64,000 nucleotides of DNA from Maridesulfovibrio sp. Its GTDB lineage: Bacteria > Desulfobacterota > Desulfovibrionia > Desulfovibrionales > Desulfovibrionaceae. The number at the start of each line of letters is the position of its first letter. The first letter of the stretch is position 1. The translations under genes and the position numbers were made by a program. The stretch spans positions 2,857,501 through 2,921,500 of the forward strand of contig NZ_OY762999.1 of assembly GCF_963666665.1 (NCBI RefSeq), read 5' to 3'. Shown here piece by piece: positions 9,062 to 17,336 of this stretch. Under the pieces are notes generated by a model. It worked only from the letters and a program-made list of their open reading frames with translations. It was not told the DNA's origin and ran no database searches.

Positions 9062-9925
9062 ATGAATACGATCAATAAAACCATACTTCTTTTTTTCCTG
9101 CTTACTCTCTTCACTGCATCTTTTGCCCATGCCGAAGACGTAGCCAAAGGCGTCAACTGCCCTCCCGGCTGGAGTGACAATCAGGTTGCCCGCGGAGACA
9201 ACCGGGTCAAGCAGTGCATCTCGCCATCACTTGATTCCAGCATAGAGCTTTACGTAACCCCCGGCGGGAAAATCCCCATCGACAAGCTGCTGGATAATTG
9301 GATCAAGGCCTTGAAGCAGCAGGGCTTTCCTCTGGATAGACTGGTTTCAACCAAGAATGGACATGTCTCCGGCGCACCGGCCATTTTCCGTGAATATGAA
9401 GGGAAAGCCGATGACACCGCTTATGAATCACTGCTGGCTGCCAGCCGTCATAACGGTGTAAATTACATCTTTCAGGGCCGCTATCCCGATACGGACCGCG
9501 AAGCCGAACAGCTTGTCAGGCACTCTTTGAATACATGGAATTTTTCCGAAGACAGTACCAAGGAAGACACACCTTACGACTCCCCGAAAAATGCCGGAAC
9601 CAGCGGCAGTTTCAAAAATATCGGAGGTTGCTGGGCATGGGGACTGTGGAAAGCACCTTCAGGCGCTTCAGTAGTTATCCTCCCGGACGGTCGGGCCATA
9701 TTTGACGGCCAAACCTTAAGACACTGGCGTCCCACTGCAGAGGAAGACACAATCATCATGGAAATTCCCGGCAAATGGGGAGGCGGAAGCGCCATGTGGA
9801 CCCATCCCGAAGGACGCCATGATGTAATCATTCAGGAAGAATTCCCTGAAGCCAGACAGATCCTCATCCGCGATTCATGGGAATACAGCTACAAGGGTAA
9901 GGCATTCAAAGCCTGCCACCATTAA
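9062..9925 (+). CDS. Secreted protein of unknown function
   Basis: 287 residues with a clear signal peptide ending AHA at about residue 24 (MNTINKTILLF hydrophobic core), preceded by a GGAG site. The mature part has Cys in VNCPPGW, KQCIS, GGCWAWG and the C-terminal KACHH, suggesting disulfides in the periplasm. The C-terminal half (GGCWAWGLWKAPSG, then ILPDGRAIFDG and WRPTAEEDTIIMEI) reads like a small beta-sandwich of the kind that judges a secreted lipocalin-like fold. I do not recognise the family. It follows the lipid operon by 102 bases, is followed by a hairpin, and could be an independent unit. Confidence 0.7.
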   Translation: MNTINKTILLFFLLTLFTASFAHAEDVAKGVNCPPGWSDNQVARGDNRVKQCISPSLDSSIELYVTPGGKIPIDKLLDNWIKALKQQGFPLDRLVSTKNGHVSGAPAIFREYEGKADDTAYESLLAASRHNGVNYIFQGRYPDTDREAEQLVRHSLNTWNFSEDSTKEDTPYDSPKNAGTSGSFKNIGGCWAWGLWKAPSGASVVILPDGRAIFDGQTLRHWRPTAEEDTIIMEIPGKWGGGSAMWTHPEGRHDVIIQEEFPEARQILIRDSWEYSYKGKAFKACHH

Positions 9926-9964
9926 TAGTATCAGACGACATAGAATGCACCGAATGCAAGACGC

Positions 9965-10001
9965 AAAAAAAGGCTTTTCACCCTATGTGAAAAGCCTTTA
10001 T
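9965..10001 (-). terminator. Intrinsic terminator of the sigma-54 activator gene
   Basis: A 13-bp perfect stem (9969-9981 with 9987-9999) and five-base loop. Read on the minus strand the stem is followed by seven T. It ends the activator transcript and, with A residues on the other side, may also serve the secreted-protein gene from the left. Confidence 0.85.
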
Positions 10002-10049
10002 GCGTGGCCTTGATCCCAGTAACCAAGGCACTAGCCAGTCAGGAAATAT

Positions 10050-11642
10050 TTAAACCTTTTTCATACGCCGCAAGCGGGCCCGCCCTTCTGCAATCATGGA
10101 CTCAAGTCCGTAGCGTTTGACCCGGTAGCCCATCTGACGAGCAGAAAGCCCCAATGTTTGCGCCGCCTTGTACTGAATCCAACCGCTACGCTCCAAGGCA
10201 GCGACAACTTCATTGCGTTCCACTTCCTTGAGCGAAGTACAATGAGGTAATTCATCATTAGGCACAGGAGCGCTCGCCCCGGCAGAACTACTGGATGGCC
10301 CGCGCTGTCCCGGTGCAAGGTATGATTTCAAAAATTCAAGGGTAATATATTCGGAGTCGGACATGATAACCAGCCGCTCCAGCAGGTTCTGCATCTCACG
10401 CACATTGCCCGGCCAATCGTATAGCATAAGAGAATCAAGGGCCGCAGGAGTGAAGAACATCTTACGCCCGTAATCATCGGCCATTTTCTGGATAAAGTAG
10501 TTAAGCAGGCCGGTAATATCCTCTTTGCGATCCCGCAAGGGAGGTACGGTGATGGGGAAGATATTCAAACGGTAATAGAGATCAAGACGGAATTCATTAC
10601 GCTCCACCAGCACCCCGAGGTCACGGTTTGTGGCTGCCAGAATTCGCACATCAATATTACGGGTCTTGTTTGAACCGATCCGCTCCAGCTCTTTTTCCTG
10701 CAATACCCGCAAAAGCTTGGCCTGCAGGCTCATGGGAAATTCCCCAATCTCATCAAGGAAAATTGTCCCGCCGTCTGCTTCTTCAAAACGCCCCGGGCGG
10801 GTGGAGACCGCTCCGGTAAAAGATCCTTTTTCATGACCGAACAGCTCGGATTCAAGCAGGTTTTCCGGGATTGAAGCGCAGTTAACCTTGATAAAGGGGT
10901 GGCTGCTACGGTCGGAAAGCTCATGGATAATCTTGGCCATGAGAGTTTTACCCACACCTGATTCACCCAGCAGCAAGACTGTAGCCTTGGTCGGGGCCAC
11001 TTTTTCCAACTGCCGCTGGACCTCAACCATGGCTGAACTCTGACCGACAATGTAAAGCCCTTTGGACTTTTTTGAAATCTGATACTTCAGCGAAGTGTTT
11101 TCACGCTTGAGGGCTGCTTCACGCTCAAGAATTTTTTCATTGAGACTGATAAACTGGCCGATGAGGGTTGCCACAATTTTCAGGAAATCAATGTCTTCTT
11201 CAGCAGCCACATGATCGCCGAATATACGGTCCACATTAAGCACACCGATTGGTTCGCTGTGCAGGATGATCGGCACCCCGATAAATCCGATTTTGGCCCT
11301 TTCAATCTTTCTGGCCCCGGTTTTATCAAGAAAAAGAGGTTCCTTGCTGATATCCGGCACATAGTACGGCTGCCCGGTCTGGAAAATACGCCCGGTGACC
11401 CCCTCATCAAGACGGTAAACCCCGCGCTGCTTCTCTTCTATGGATAAACCGTAGGAAGCATTAATTGAAAGCTGCTTGGTTTCCGGGTCATAGAGGGTCA
11501 CTGTCGCCCGCTTCATGCTCAGGTTCTCCGAAAGAATACTGAGCACACCGTCAAGGGCGGACTCCAGATCAAGCGCCTGCTCGATGGCCTGACAAATGGC
11601 CAACAGCGCGGAAAGCTTCAGTCCATGCAGTGAAGGATACAT
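10050..11642 (-). CDS. NifA-type sigma-54-dependent transcriptional activator (GAF-AAA+-Fis)
   Basis: 530 residues. A GAF domain (about 10-160) precedes an AAA+ domain with Walker A GESGVGKT, GSFTGAV (a GAFTGA loop with Ser for Ala) and Walker B GGTIFLDEIGE. The C-terminal Fis-type HTH is in AAQTLGLSARQMGYRVKRYG. It activates RNA polymerase with sigma-54 from upstream sites; the GAF domain would sense a small ligand or redox state. I chose the ATG with AGGTG six bases upstream over a frame extension of 12 codons. A consensus -24/-12 promoter lies directly in front. It is divergent from the aldehyde oxidoreductase gene, its likely target by position only. Confidence 0.9.
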   Translation of the reverse strand: MYPSLHGLKLSALLAICQAIEQALDLESALDGVLSILSENLSMKRATVTLYDPETKQLSINASYGLSIEEKQRGVYRLDEGVTGRIFQTGQPYYVPDISKEPLFLDKTGARKIERAKIGFIGVPIILHSEPIGVLNVDRIFGDHVAAEEDIDFLKIVATLIGQFISLNEKILEREAALKRENTSLKYQISKKSKGLYIVGQSSAMVEVQRQLEKVAPTKATVLLLGESGVGKTLMAKIIHELSDRSSHPFIKVNCASIPENLLESELFGHEKGSFTGAVSTRPGRFEEADGGTIFLDEIGEFPMSLQAKLLRVLQEKELERIGSNKTRNIDVRILAATNRDLGVLVERNEFRLDLYYRLNIFPITVPPLRDRKEDITGLLNYFIQKMADDYGRKMFFTPAALDSLMLYDWPGNVREMQNLLERLVIMSDSEYITLEFLKSYLAPGQRGPSSSSAGASAPVPNDELPHCTSLKEVERNEVVAALERSGWIQYKAAQTLGLSARQMGYRVKRYGLESMIAEGRARLRRMKKV

Positions 11643-11653
11643 ATTTGCACCTA

Positions 11654-11669
11654 AGCAAAGTAAGTGCCA
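11654..11669 (-). promoter_or_regulatory. Consensus sigma-54 (-24/-12) promoter
   Basis: On the minus strand the sequence is TGGCACTTACTTTGCT: TGGCAC, five bases, TTGCT, with the exact GG-N10-GC spacing. The expected start site is near 11643, one base before the activator ATG at 11642. The ribosome site AGGTG (about 11648-11652) would then not be in the message. Either the message is leaderless, or a different promoter drives the gene, or the match is chance. Confidence 0.55.
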
Positions 11670-11732
11670 GCACAGCACACAAGACTAATTTTATATATTT
11701 CAGTATGTTAAGAAAAGTACATTTTTGAACTT

Positions 11733-11750
11733 ATTTACATTTATGTAAAT
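11733..11750. promoter_or_regulatory. Inverted repeat between divergent activator and oxidoreductase genes
   Basis: ATTTACAT and ATGTAAAT are separated by two bases: a perfect 8+2+8 inverted repeat in the 209-base divergent spacer. Two further small inverted repeats follow closer to the oxidoreductase gene (TATATT-C-AATATA at 11808-11820 and GGAAA-CCA-TTTCC at 11821-11833). The first is placed about 80 bases upstream of the -24/-12 element, as an enhancer site for the activator would be. Function is inferred from position. Confidence 0.45.
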
Positions 11751-11851
11751 TACCATCAGACAATGAACATTAATGGAAAAGTTGCCACCCATTCTTCAGC
11801 CATGTTATATATTCAATATAGGAAACCATTTCCTGTAAAAGAGGAGGGCTT

Positions 11852-13795
11852 ATGCAAGGCTGGGCAGGATGGATTTTACGGGTTGATCTGGATAGTGGAA
11901 CAATAAACAGAATCCCCCTTGACCCTGACATTGCGCGAAGATTTGTCGGCGGCCGAGGATTAAATTCACTGACCTTGTTTAATGAAATCGGGCCGCATAT
12001 AGACCCCCTTTCCCCTGAAAATATATATTGCTTCGGAGCAGGCCCCCTATCCGGGACACCCTTGGGACTGACCAGTAGAGTTGAAGTCAGCACACTTTCC
12101 CCGTATTCCGGCATACTCGGTGACGGCAATGCAGGTGGTTCTCTGGCATTTACGATGAAGCGGGCCGGATTGGACCAGATTGTCATCAGCGGACGGGCAG
12201 AAACTCCCTGCTACCTGCTCGTGGAAGACGGTCGGGCGGAACTGCATGATGCAGAACAGCTCTGGGGACTATCGGTATGGGAAACCACAGATAAGCTTCA
12301 GGAAAAGCACGGCAAATCCGCCAGCGTAGCCTGCATAGGTCAGGCCGGGGAAAATCTGGTCCGGGTGGCTACCACCATGGTGGATAAATACGCCTCCGCT
12401 GCACGAGGCTCCGGAGCGGTGCTCGGCTCCAAAAAGCTCAAGGCCGTTGTGGTCAAAGGCAGCGGGAGGGTCTCTCTGGCAAATGCTGACAAATTTAAAC
12501 AACTTGCAGACGAAGACCGCAAATTCTTCAATGAATCAGATTTCCAGCGCGATGTTGTCGGTCAGTACGGGACGCACATCGGAATGTTGATGTGGGAGCC
12601 GGGATTTCGCAATTATGAAAAGTACTGGCAGGGCGAAGATGTGCCGGACAAGCTACGCCCGGAAGCATGGAAAGAATTTTCTATTGGCAGACACGGCTGT
12701 CACGGCTGCCATGTCCGTTGCAAGGATTATTACCGCATCCCATCCGGATCCCGGGCCGGGGAAACCGGTAAGGCCATGGAATACGAATGCATCTTCTGCC
12801 TCGGCACCAATTGCGGAATCACCGATCCGGTAGCGATCATGGAAATGGAGAATATCTGTGACGCTTACGGCATGGATGTTCTGGCCCTCGGCAACACCGT
12901 GGCTATGCTCAAGGACCTGTATAGCCGGGGAATGATCAGTGAGGAACTGAGCGACGGACTTAACCTGAGCTGGGAAAACCACACCGACCAGATTGAACTT
13001 CTGCACCGGACAGCCATGCGCCAAGGTCTGGGCAACCTTGTGGCCGAAGGCATGTACACCCTTGCAAAACGGCTTGGCGGCAAGGCTATGGATTATTGCT
13101 ACCATGTCAAAGGACTTTCGCGCGGCCCCTATCCCAGCGGCGTATTCTCACTGGCCCACGCCACCTCCACCCGTGGAGCCGATCACCTGCGCGGTCGTTC
13201 ATGGGCCTTCAGCCAGCCCGACCCGGACATGTTTCCAATCTTGAAGGAACATGGATTGCTGATGGAAAATGTGGATGACGATCCGGCTCCGGCAGTAATT
13301 GTCGGCGAACGCATGACCACCCTGACTGACTGCATCGGTCGTTGTAAGGGGGCGGTGAACAATTGGATCAGCGCCATGCCTCTAGTCTGGAAAAAGCCCA
13401 TATTCGAAGGCTTGGCAGAACTGCTCAGTGCAGCAACCGGAGTCGATTATACTGCCGAAAAGCTGGAGCAGGCGGCAGACCGGGTCTATGCGCTGGAACA
13501 TGCCTTCAACATCCGGCAGGGAACCACCCGCAAGGATGACCGCATGCCCCAGAAACCGGAAATCCGCGATACGGAAAAAGGAAAGGAAGACCTGCTAAGG
13601 CACGAACAGCACTTAAGCCGCTACTACGAACTGCGCGGTTATGATCAGCAAGGCCGTCCCACTCCGGAACGGCTTAAGGAACTGGGACTGGAATTTGTCT
13701 CCCAAGGTCTGGTAGAGACGCCGGCCCGCAAGGAATGGGATGGTCCGCCCATGTGGAAGCTGGACGATTATCCCTGCGGGGGAAAGCGCTGCTAA
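11852..13795 (+). CDS. Tungsten-type aldehyde:ferredoxin oxidoreductase
   Basis: 647 residues, usual length for the AOR family. The N-terminal domain binds the tungstopterin (GGRGLNSL, then SPENIYCFGAGPLSGT). The [4Fe-4S] ligands are Cys283, Cys286 and Cys290 in GCHGCHVRC, with the fourth likely in the C-terminal TDCIGRCKG. It oxidises aldehydes to acids with ferredoxin in the cytoplasm. A strong GAGGAGGG site precedes the ATG. The stop overlaps the convergent adenine deaminase stop by four bases. In a choline degrader that makes acetaldehyde, a detoxifying role is plausible but inferred. Confidence 0.92.
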   Translation: MQGWAGWILRVDLDSGTINRIPLDPDIARRFVGGRGLNSLTLFNEIGPHIDPLSPENIYCFGAGPLSGTPLGLTSRVEVSTLSPYSGILGDGNAGGSLAFTMKRAGLDQIVISGRAETPCYLLVEDGRAELHDAEQLWGLSVWETTDKLQEKHGKSASVACIGQAGENLVRVATTMVDKYASAARGSGAVLGSKKLKAVVVKGSGRVSLANADKFKQLADEDRKFFNESDFQRDVVGQYGTHIGMLMWEPGFRNYEKYWQGEDVPDKLRPEAWKEFSIGRHGCHGCHVRCKDYYRIPSGSRAGETGKAMEYECIFCLGTNCGITDPVAIMEMENICDAYGMDVLALGNTVAMLKDLYSRGMISEELSDGLNLSWENHTDQIELLHRTAMRQGLGNLVAEGMYTLAKRLGGKAMDYCYHVKGLSRGPYPSGVFSLAHATSTRGADHLRGRSWAFSQPDPDMFPILKEHGLLMENVDDDPAPAVIVGERMTTLTDCIGRCKGAVNNWISAMPLVWKKPIFEGLAELLSAATGVDYTAEKLEQAADRVYALEHAFNIRQGTTRKDDRMPQKPEIRDTEKGKEDLLRHEQHLSRYYELRGYDQQGRPTPERLKELGLEFVSQGLVETPARKEWDGPPMWKLDDYPCGGKRC

Positions 13796-15492
13796 TCTGT
13801 CCATAACCCTGTGAAATCAAATGCATCCACATCCACTAATCCCCGGTCGGTAAGTTTCAGACTGGGGATTACCGGGAGGGCCAAAAAGGATATTAGCATA
13901 AAAGGATTGTAGGAACAGCCAAGCTTTTGTGTGGCCCGATTCAGCTCGCGCACCCCTTCAGCCACCTCGATAAGTCCCTTGTCGCTCATCAATCCTGCAA
14001 TGGGTAAGGGCAAGGTAGCCAAGATACTGCCGTCACGGACAACAGCAAAACCGCCGCCCATGCGCACCACTTCCTGTGCAGCCAGCACCATGTCCGCGTC
14101 ATCCATCCCGGCAACTATCAGGTTATGGGAATCATGGGCCACTGTCCCGGCAATGGCCCCTCCGGCAAGCCCCAACCCGCGCACAAAACCGGTAGCGCGA
14201 TTACCTGTGGCCCGATGTCTTTCGATGACCGTAAGCTTGCAGATATCACGTGCGGGATCGGCAATGGGTATGCCGTCTTCAAGCAGCGGTTCCAAAATCA
14301 GATTTTCAGTCAGCAACTGACCGTGGGATGTTCCGATAACCCTAATTTTTCCACTGCCCTCTTCCGGTGCAAACATGAATTCATTAATGTCAGCACCAAC
14401 ATTCATGGAACTGCGCACAGGCAATCCATTACCGGATTCAAAATCATGTTCATCCAGAGGCAATCCGTTCAAGAATACTTCATGAATAGGAAAATCCTTA
14501 AGGTCATCCACCAAAAAGCAGTTGGCCTTGAAGCCCGGTCCGATTGCCCCGTAACCGTGCAAACCGAAATAGCGGGCCGGATTTATGGAGACCATCTGCA
14601 CCGCCCTGAGCGGGTCCATTCCCAGAGCGACAGCCCGACGCAGGCCATAATCAAGATGCCCGTTCTCCCGCAGGTCCAGCACGTTGCGATCGTCAGTAAC
14701 TATGGAAATATTCTGCGAATTGAAGTCATTAACCACGCCCAGCAGCTCTTCCATATTCCGTTCAAGCGAGCCTTCACGCATCATCAAATGCATGCCCGCG
14801 CGCAGTTTCTCCAGTGCTTCAGAAACATGGGAACATTCATGATCACTGCGCGGTCCGGCAAGAACATAGCTGTTCAGGTCCATGCCAGAAAGAAGCGGAG
14901 CATGGCCGTCAATAACCTTGCCCGCGGCAGCTTTCAGCTTGGAAAGAACAACTTCATCTCCGGCAAGAACTCCGGGGAAGTTCATCATCTCTGCCAGCCC
15001 CAGAATCCTGTCCGGATAGAGGCGCAGAAAATGCTCCACATCAACAGAATTGAGCCGTGCACCGGAATCCTCCAATGCAGTGGCCGGAACACAGGATGGA
15101 AACATAAAAAAGATGGACATCGGCAGGTCACGGGAAGTCTTAAGCATATACTCCACCCCCGTCCGACCCAAGACATTAGCTATTTCATGAGGATCGCAAA
15201 CAACAGCAGCTGTTCCATGCTCAGCAACGGCGCGAGCAAAAACGGGCGGAGTCAGCAAAGTGGATTCAATGTGAATATGGCCTTCCACCAGTCCCGGAAG
15301 CAGGAACCGCCCTTTAGCATCATATTCGCGGTTGCCTTCATAAGGTCCGAACCCCAAGAACAATCCTTCAGCAATGCCGACATCCGCCTGATGGATTTCC
15401 CCGCTGAGCACATTAACCACCCGACAGTTACGAATAACCAGATCAACGCGTCCCGAACCCCGGGCCAAATCAATCATTCGGGACAGCTGCAT
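13792..15492 (-). CDS. ade: Adenine deaminase
   Basis: 566 residues, the normal length for bacterial Ade of the amidohydrolase superfamily. Visible motifs are the metal-binding GHIHIEST after LLPGLVE, AVVCDPHEIANV, and the C-terminal domain with GLGLAGGAIAGTVAHDSHN. It deaminates adenine to hypoxanthine in purine salvage. The start has GGAGG five bases upstream. A 12-bp inverted repeat ends just before that ribosome site and may regulate it. The gene converges on the oxidoreductase gene with a 4-base overlap of stop codons. Confidence 0.93.
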   Translation of the reverse strand: MQLSRMIDLARGSGRVDLVIRNCRVVNVLSGEIHQADVGIAEGLFLGFGPYEGNREYDAKGRFLLPGLVEGHIHIESTLLTPPVFARAVAEHGTAAVVCDPHEIANVLGRTGVEYMLKTSRDLPMSIFFMFPSCVPATALEDSGARLNSVDVEHFLRLYPDRILGLAEMMNFPGVLAGDEVVLSKLKAAAGKVIDGHAPLLSGMDLNSYVLAGPRSDHECSHVSEALEKLRAGMHLMMREGSLERNMEELLGVVNDFNSQNISIVTDDRNVLDLRENGHLDYGLRRAVALGMDPLRAVQMVSINPARYFGLHGYGAIGPGFKANCFLVDDLKDFPIHEVFLNGLPLDEHDFESGNGLPVRSSMNVGADINEFMFAPEEGSGKIRVIGTSHGQLLTENLILEPLLEDGIPIADPARDICKLTVIERHRATGNRATGFVRGLGLAGGAIAGTVAHDSHNLIVAGMDDADMVLAAQEVVRMGGGFAVVRDGSILATLPLPIAGLMSDKGLIEVAEGVRELNRATQKLGCSYNPFMLISFLALPVIPSLKLTDRGLVDVDAFDFTGLWTD

Positions 15493-15504
15493 AAATCCTC
15501 CAGT

Positions 15505-15545
15505 GTTAAAATCAATCAGAATATTACGTTCACATTGATTTTAAC
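15505..15545 (-). promoter_or_regulatory. 12-bp perfect inverted repeat before ade
   Basis: GTTAAAATCAAT (15505-15516) and ATTGATTTTAAC (15534-15545) flank a 17-base loop. On the minus strand the second arm ends four bases before the ade GGAGG. There is no T-run after it, so it is not a good terminator for fliD, whose stop lies 44 bases upstream. It could be an operator or an RNA hairpin controlling ade. Confidence 0.5.
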
Positions 15546-15588
15546 AGCTTTCAGCCGAGTAGGACAGCTTTGCTATGTATAAATCATG

Positions 15589-17325
15589 TTACTTTGCGCT
15601 CCCGCTACCAAGCTTGGCAATCTGCCCTTGTAACATCTGCATTTTACCGCTGTATTGCCCAAGCACGGTATCCAGGCGGGCATATTTTGCCTTCAGGGTT
15701 TTCTCCAGATTTTCCAGACGGCTCTTCTCATAATCCAATTTTTTATCGATATTTTTGATAATGTCGTCATAATTATTATTAATAATATTCAGAATGCCGG
15801 TCTTAGAGTTGGTCATATCTTTGAGCGTCTCAACCATCTCAATAACTTTCCCGGTTTTGATTCCAGCAGTACCAGTATATGTTCCATCGTTCTGGTTATC
15901 CACCCGAATAGCCATTCCCATACCGGACATGTCATTAGCCGTTATTTCCCAACCGGATATTCTTGCAGGCTTACCATTGATCGTCGCGGAGGTAATCTTA
16001 CCACCTGAAATAGTATAAGAAATTTCGTGTGTTCCGGGTTTAGTCACCCCTTTAATTAATGATTTTACCGAAAAATTGGGCGAACTGGATCCTGTTTCAT
16101 AGTCAGCTGAGAATAATTTTGCTACCCCTTCAGGATCATCTTTCATAGCTTTTTGAAACTTTTCCTCATCAATTTTCAATAAACCGAAGTCAGGCGAGCC
16201 CTGATCTGTTTCCGTTTCAATTCCAAGAGTTCGCAGCGTATTGAATTTATCTCCTGTCCCCGTTGACGAATCATAATTATTAAATCCACTCCCCTTAGTC
16301 GCGGTAAGATCCTTAAATCTTTGCGCTGCAAGCTGGACACCATAGTTACCAGTCAAGACCGAAGCTTCATTGGTCTCGGAATCAACCTTAGAAATATCGC
16401 GCAGAGCTTTACGGACTATATTCACCTGTTCCACAAAATTACGAATATTCTCGATTACCTTCTCAGTGTCAGTATTTACGTTGACAATAACGACCTTAGG
16501 AGAAGTGATACTTTTGAGAGTAAGAGTTAACCCCTGGGCGGCATCAGTAATTGTATTGCTATCACGCTCAATCCATTTGTCTGTTCCTGACGGAAATCCA
16601 TCAATTTTAATTTTTGAATTCTGCCCCTGCTGAAGATGCTGCATCCCTACAGGGTGGAGCGGTAGAAGGGTTGTGCTATTGTTAAAAGTAATTCTATTAG
16701 CATCCCCCATTTTTAAGCTGCTGAATTTAAGACGATAATCATTACCTGTCTTTACAGCCTCCACATTCACCCTGCCCTTAAGTTCTTCAGTTGCATTAAG
16801 CATACTGACCAGACCGCGAACAGTTGTTCCCGCCGGAACATCAATATTTACGGTTTTGCCTCCACAACTTATGCTGACTTTGCTCGCTGTAGGAGAAATG
16901 ACCGTTTTCTCAGAAGGAAATCCAACTGAGGATGTCCAAATATCATTGCAGGCCAACTGGTTAATTTCAACTGCATAAGGAGAAACCGGAGCAGTACTGT
17001 CGGCAGTAACACTTATATAATCAGGAGCAGTAACAGTCGTAGTCCGGCCCATGAACTTGCCGATGGAATCCATCTCCTTCAACGCAGTGCTCAAGGTAAC
17101 CATTTGTGAGTTTAGCTCTTTAAGACTTTCCTGCTTCTTTACCCACTGGGCTCGCCATTTCTCCAGTCTCCGCTGGTGAAAACCTTGCTGTTTAATGGAG
17201 GTCTCAACAATCTTGCCAAAATCAGTACCATTACCCAGCTTTTCAAATTTTGTCTTACCGGACCAGTAACTGGAGGTCTTCCCGGCGGAGGAGACCTGTG
17301 CTCCTACTCTTCCTATATCTGCCAT
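15589..17325 (-). CDS. fliD: Flagellar filament cap protein FliD
   Basis: 578 residues. The N-terminal region (NGTDFGKIVETSIKQQG, then SLKELNSQMVTLSTALKEM) and the C-terminal helical region (about 500-570, KLDYEKSRLENLEKTLKAKYARLDTVLGQ) form the coiled-coil ends typical of FliD, with a variable middle. It caps the filament tip and folds flagellin. The gene lies 11 bases after flgL on the same strand with an AAGGAG site. The N-terminus (ADIGRVGAQVSSAGKTSSYWSGKTKFEKL) is longer than in enteric FliD. Confidence 0.88.
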   Translation of the reverse strand: MADIGRVGAQVSSAGKTSSYWSGKTKFEKLGNGTDFGKIVETSIKQQGFHQRRLEKWRAQWVKKQESLKELNSQMVTLSTALKEMDSIGKFMGRTTTVTAPDYISVTADSTAPVSPYAVEINQLACNDIWTSSVGFPSEKTVISPTASKVSISCGGKTVNIDVPAGTTVRGLVSMLNATEELKGRVNVEAVKTGNDYRLKFSSLKMGDANRITFNNSTTLLPLHPVGMQHLQQGQNSKIKIDGFPSGTDKWIERDSNTITDAAQGLTLTLKSITSPKVVIVNVNTDTEKVIENIRNFVEQVNIVRKALRDISKVDSETNEASVLTGNYGVQLAAQRFKDLTATKGSGFNNYDSSTGTGDKFNTLRTLGIETETDQGSPDFGLLKIDEEKFQKAMKDDPEGVAKLFSADYETGSSSPNFSVKSLIKGVTKPGTHEISYTISGGKITSATINGKPARISGWEITANDMSGMGMAIRVDNQNDGTYTGTAGIKTGKVIEMVETLKDMTNSKTGILNIINNNYDDIIKNIDKKLDYEKSRLENLEKTLKAKYARLDTVLGQYSGKMQMLQGQIAKLGSGSAK

Positions 17326-17336
17326 GGCTCTTCTCC

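Noticed and set aside
11770..11785. Sigma-54 promoter facing the aldehyde oxidoreductase
   Set aside because: The GG and GC pairs in TGGAAAAGTTGCC are only seven bases apart, not ten.
14125..15582. A 485-codon open frame antisense to ade
   Set aside because: Runs through ade and its leader hairpin; no plausible protein features.
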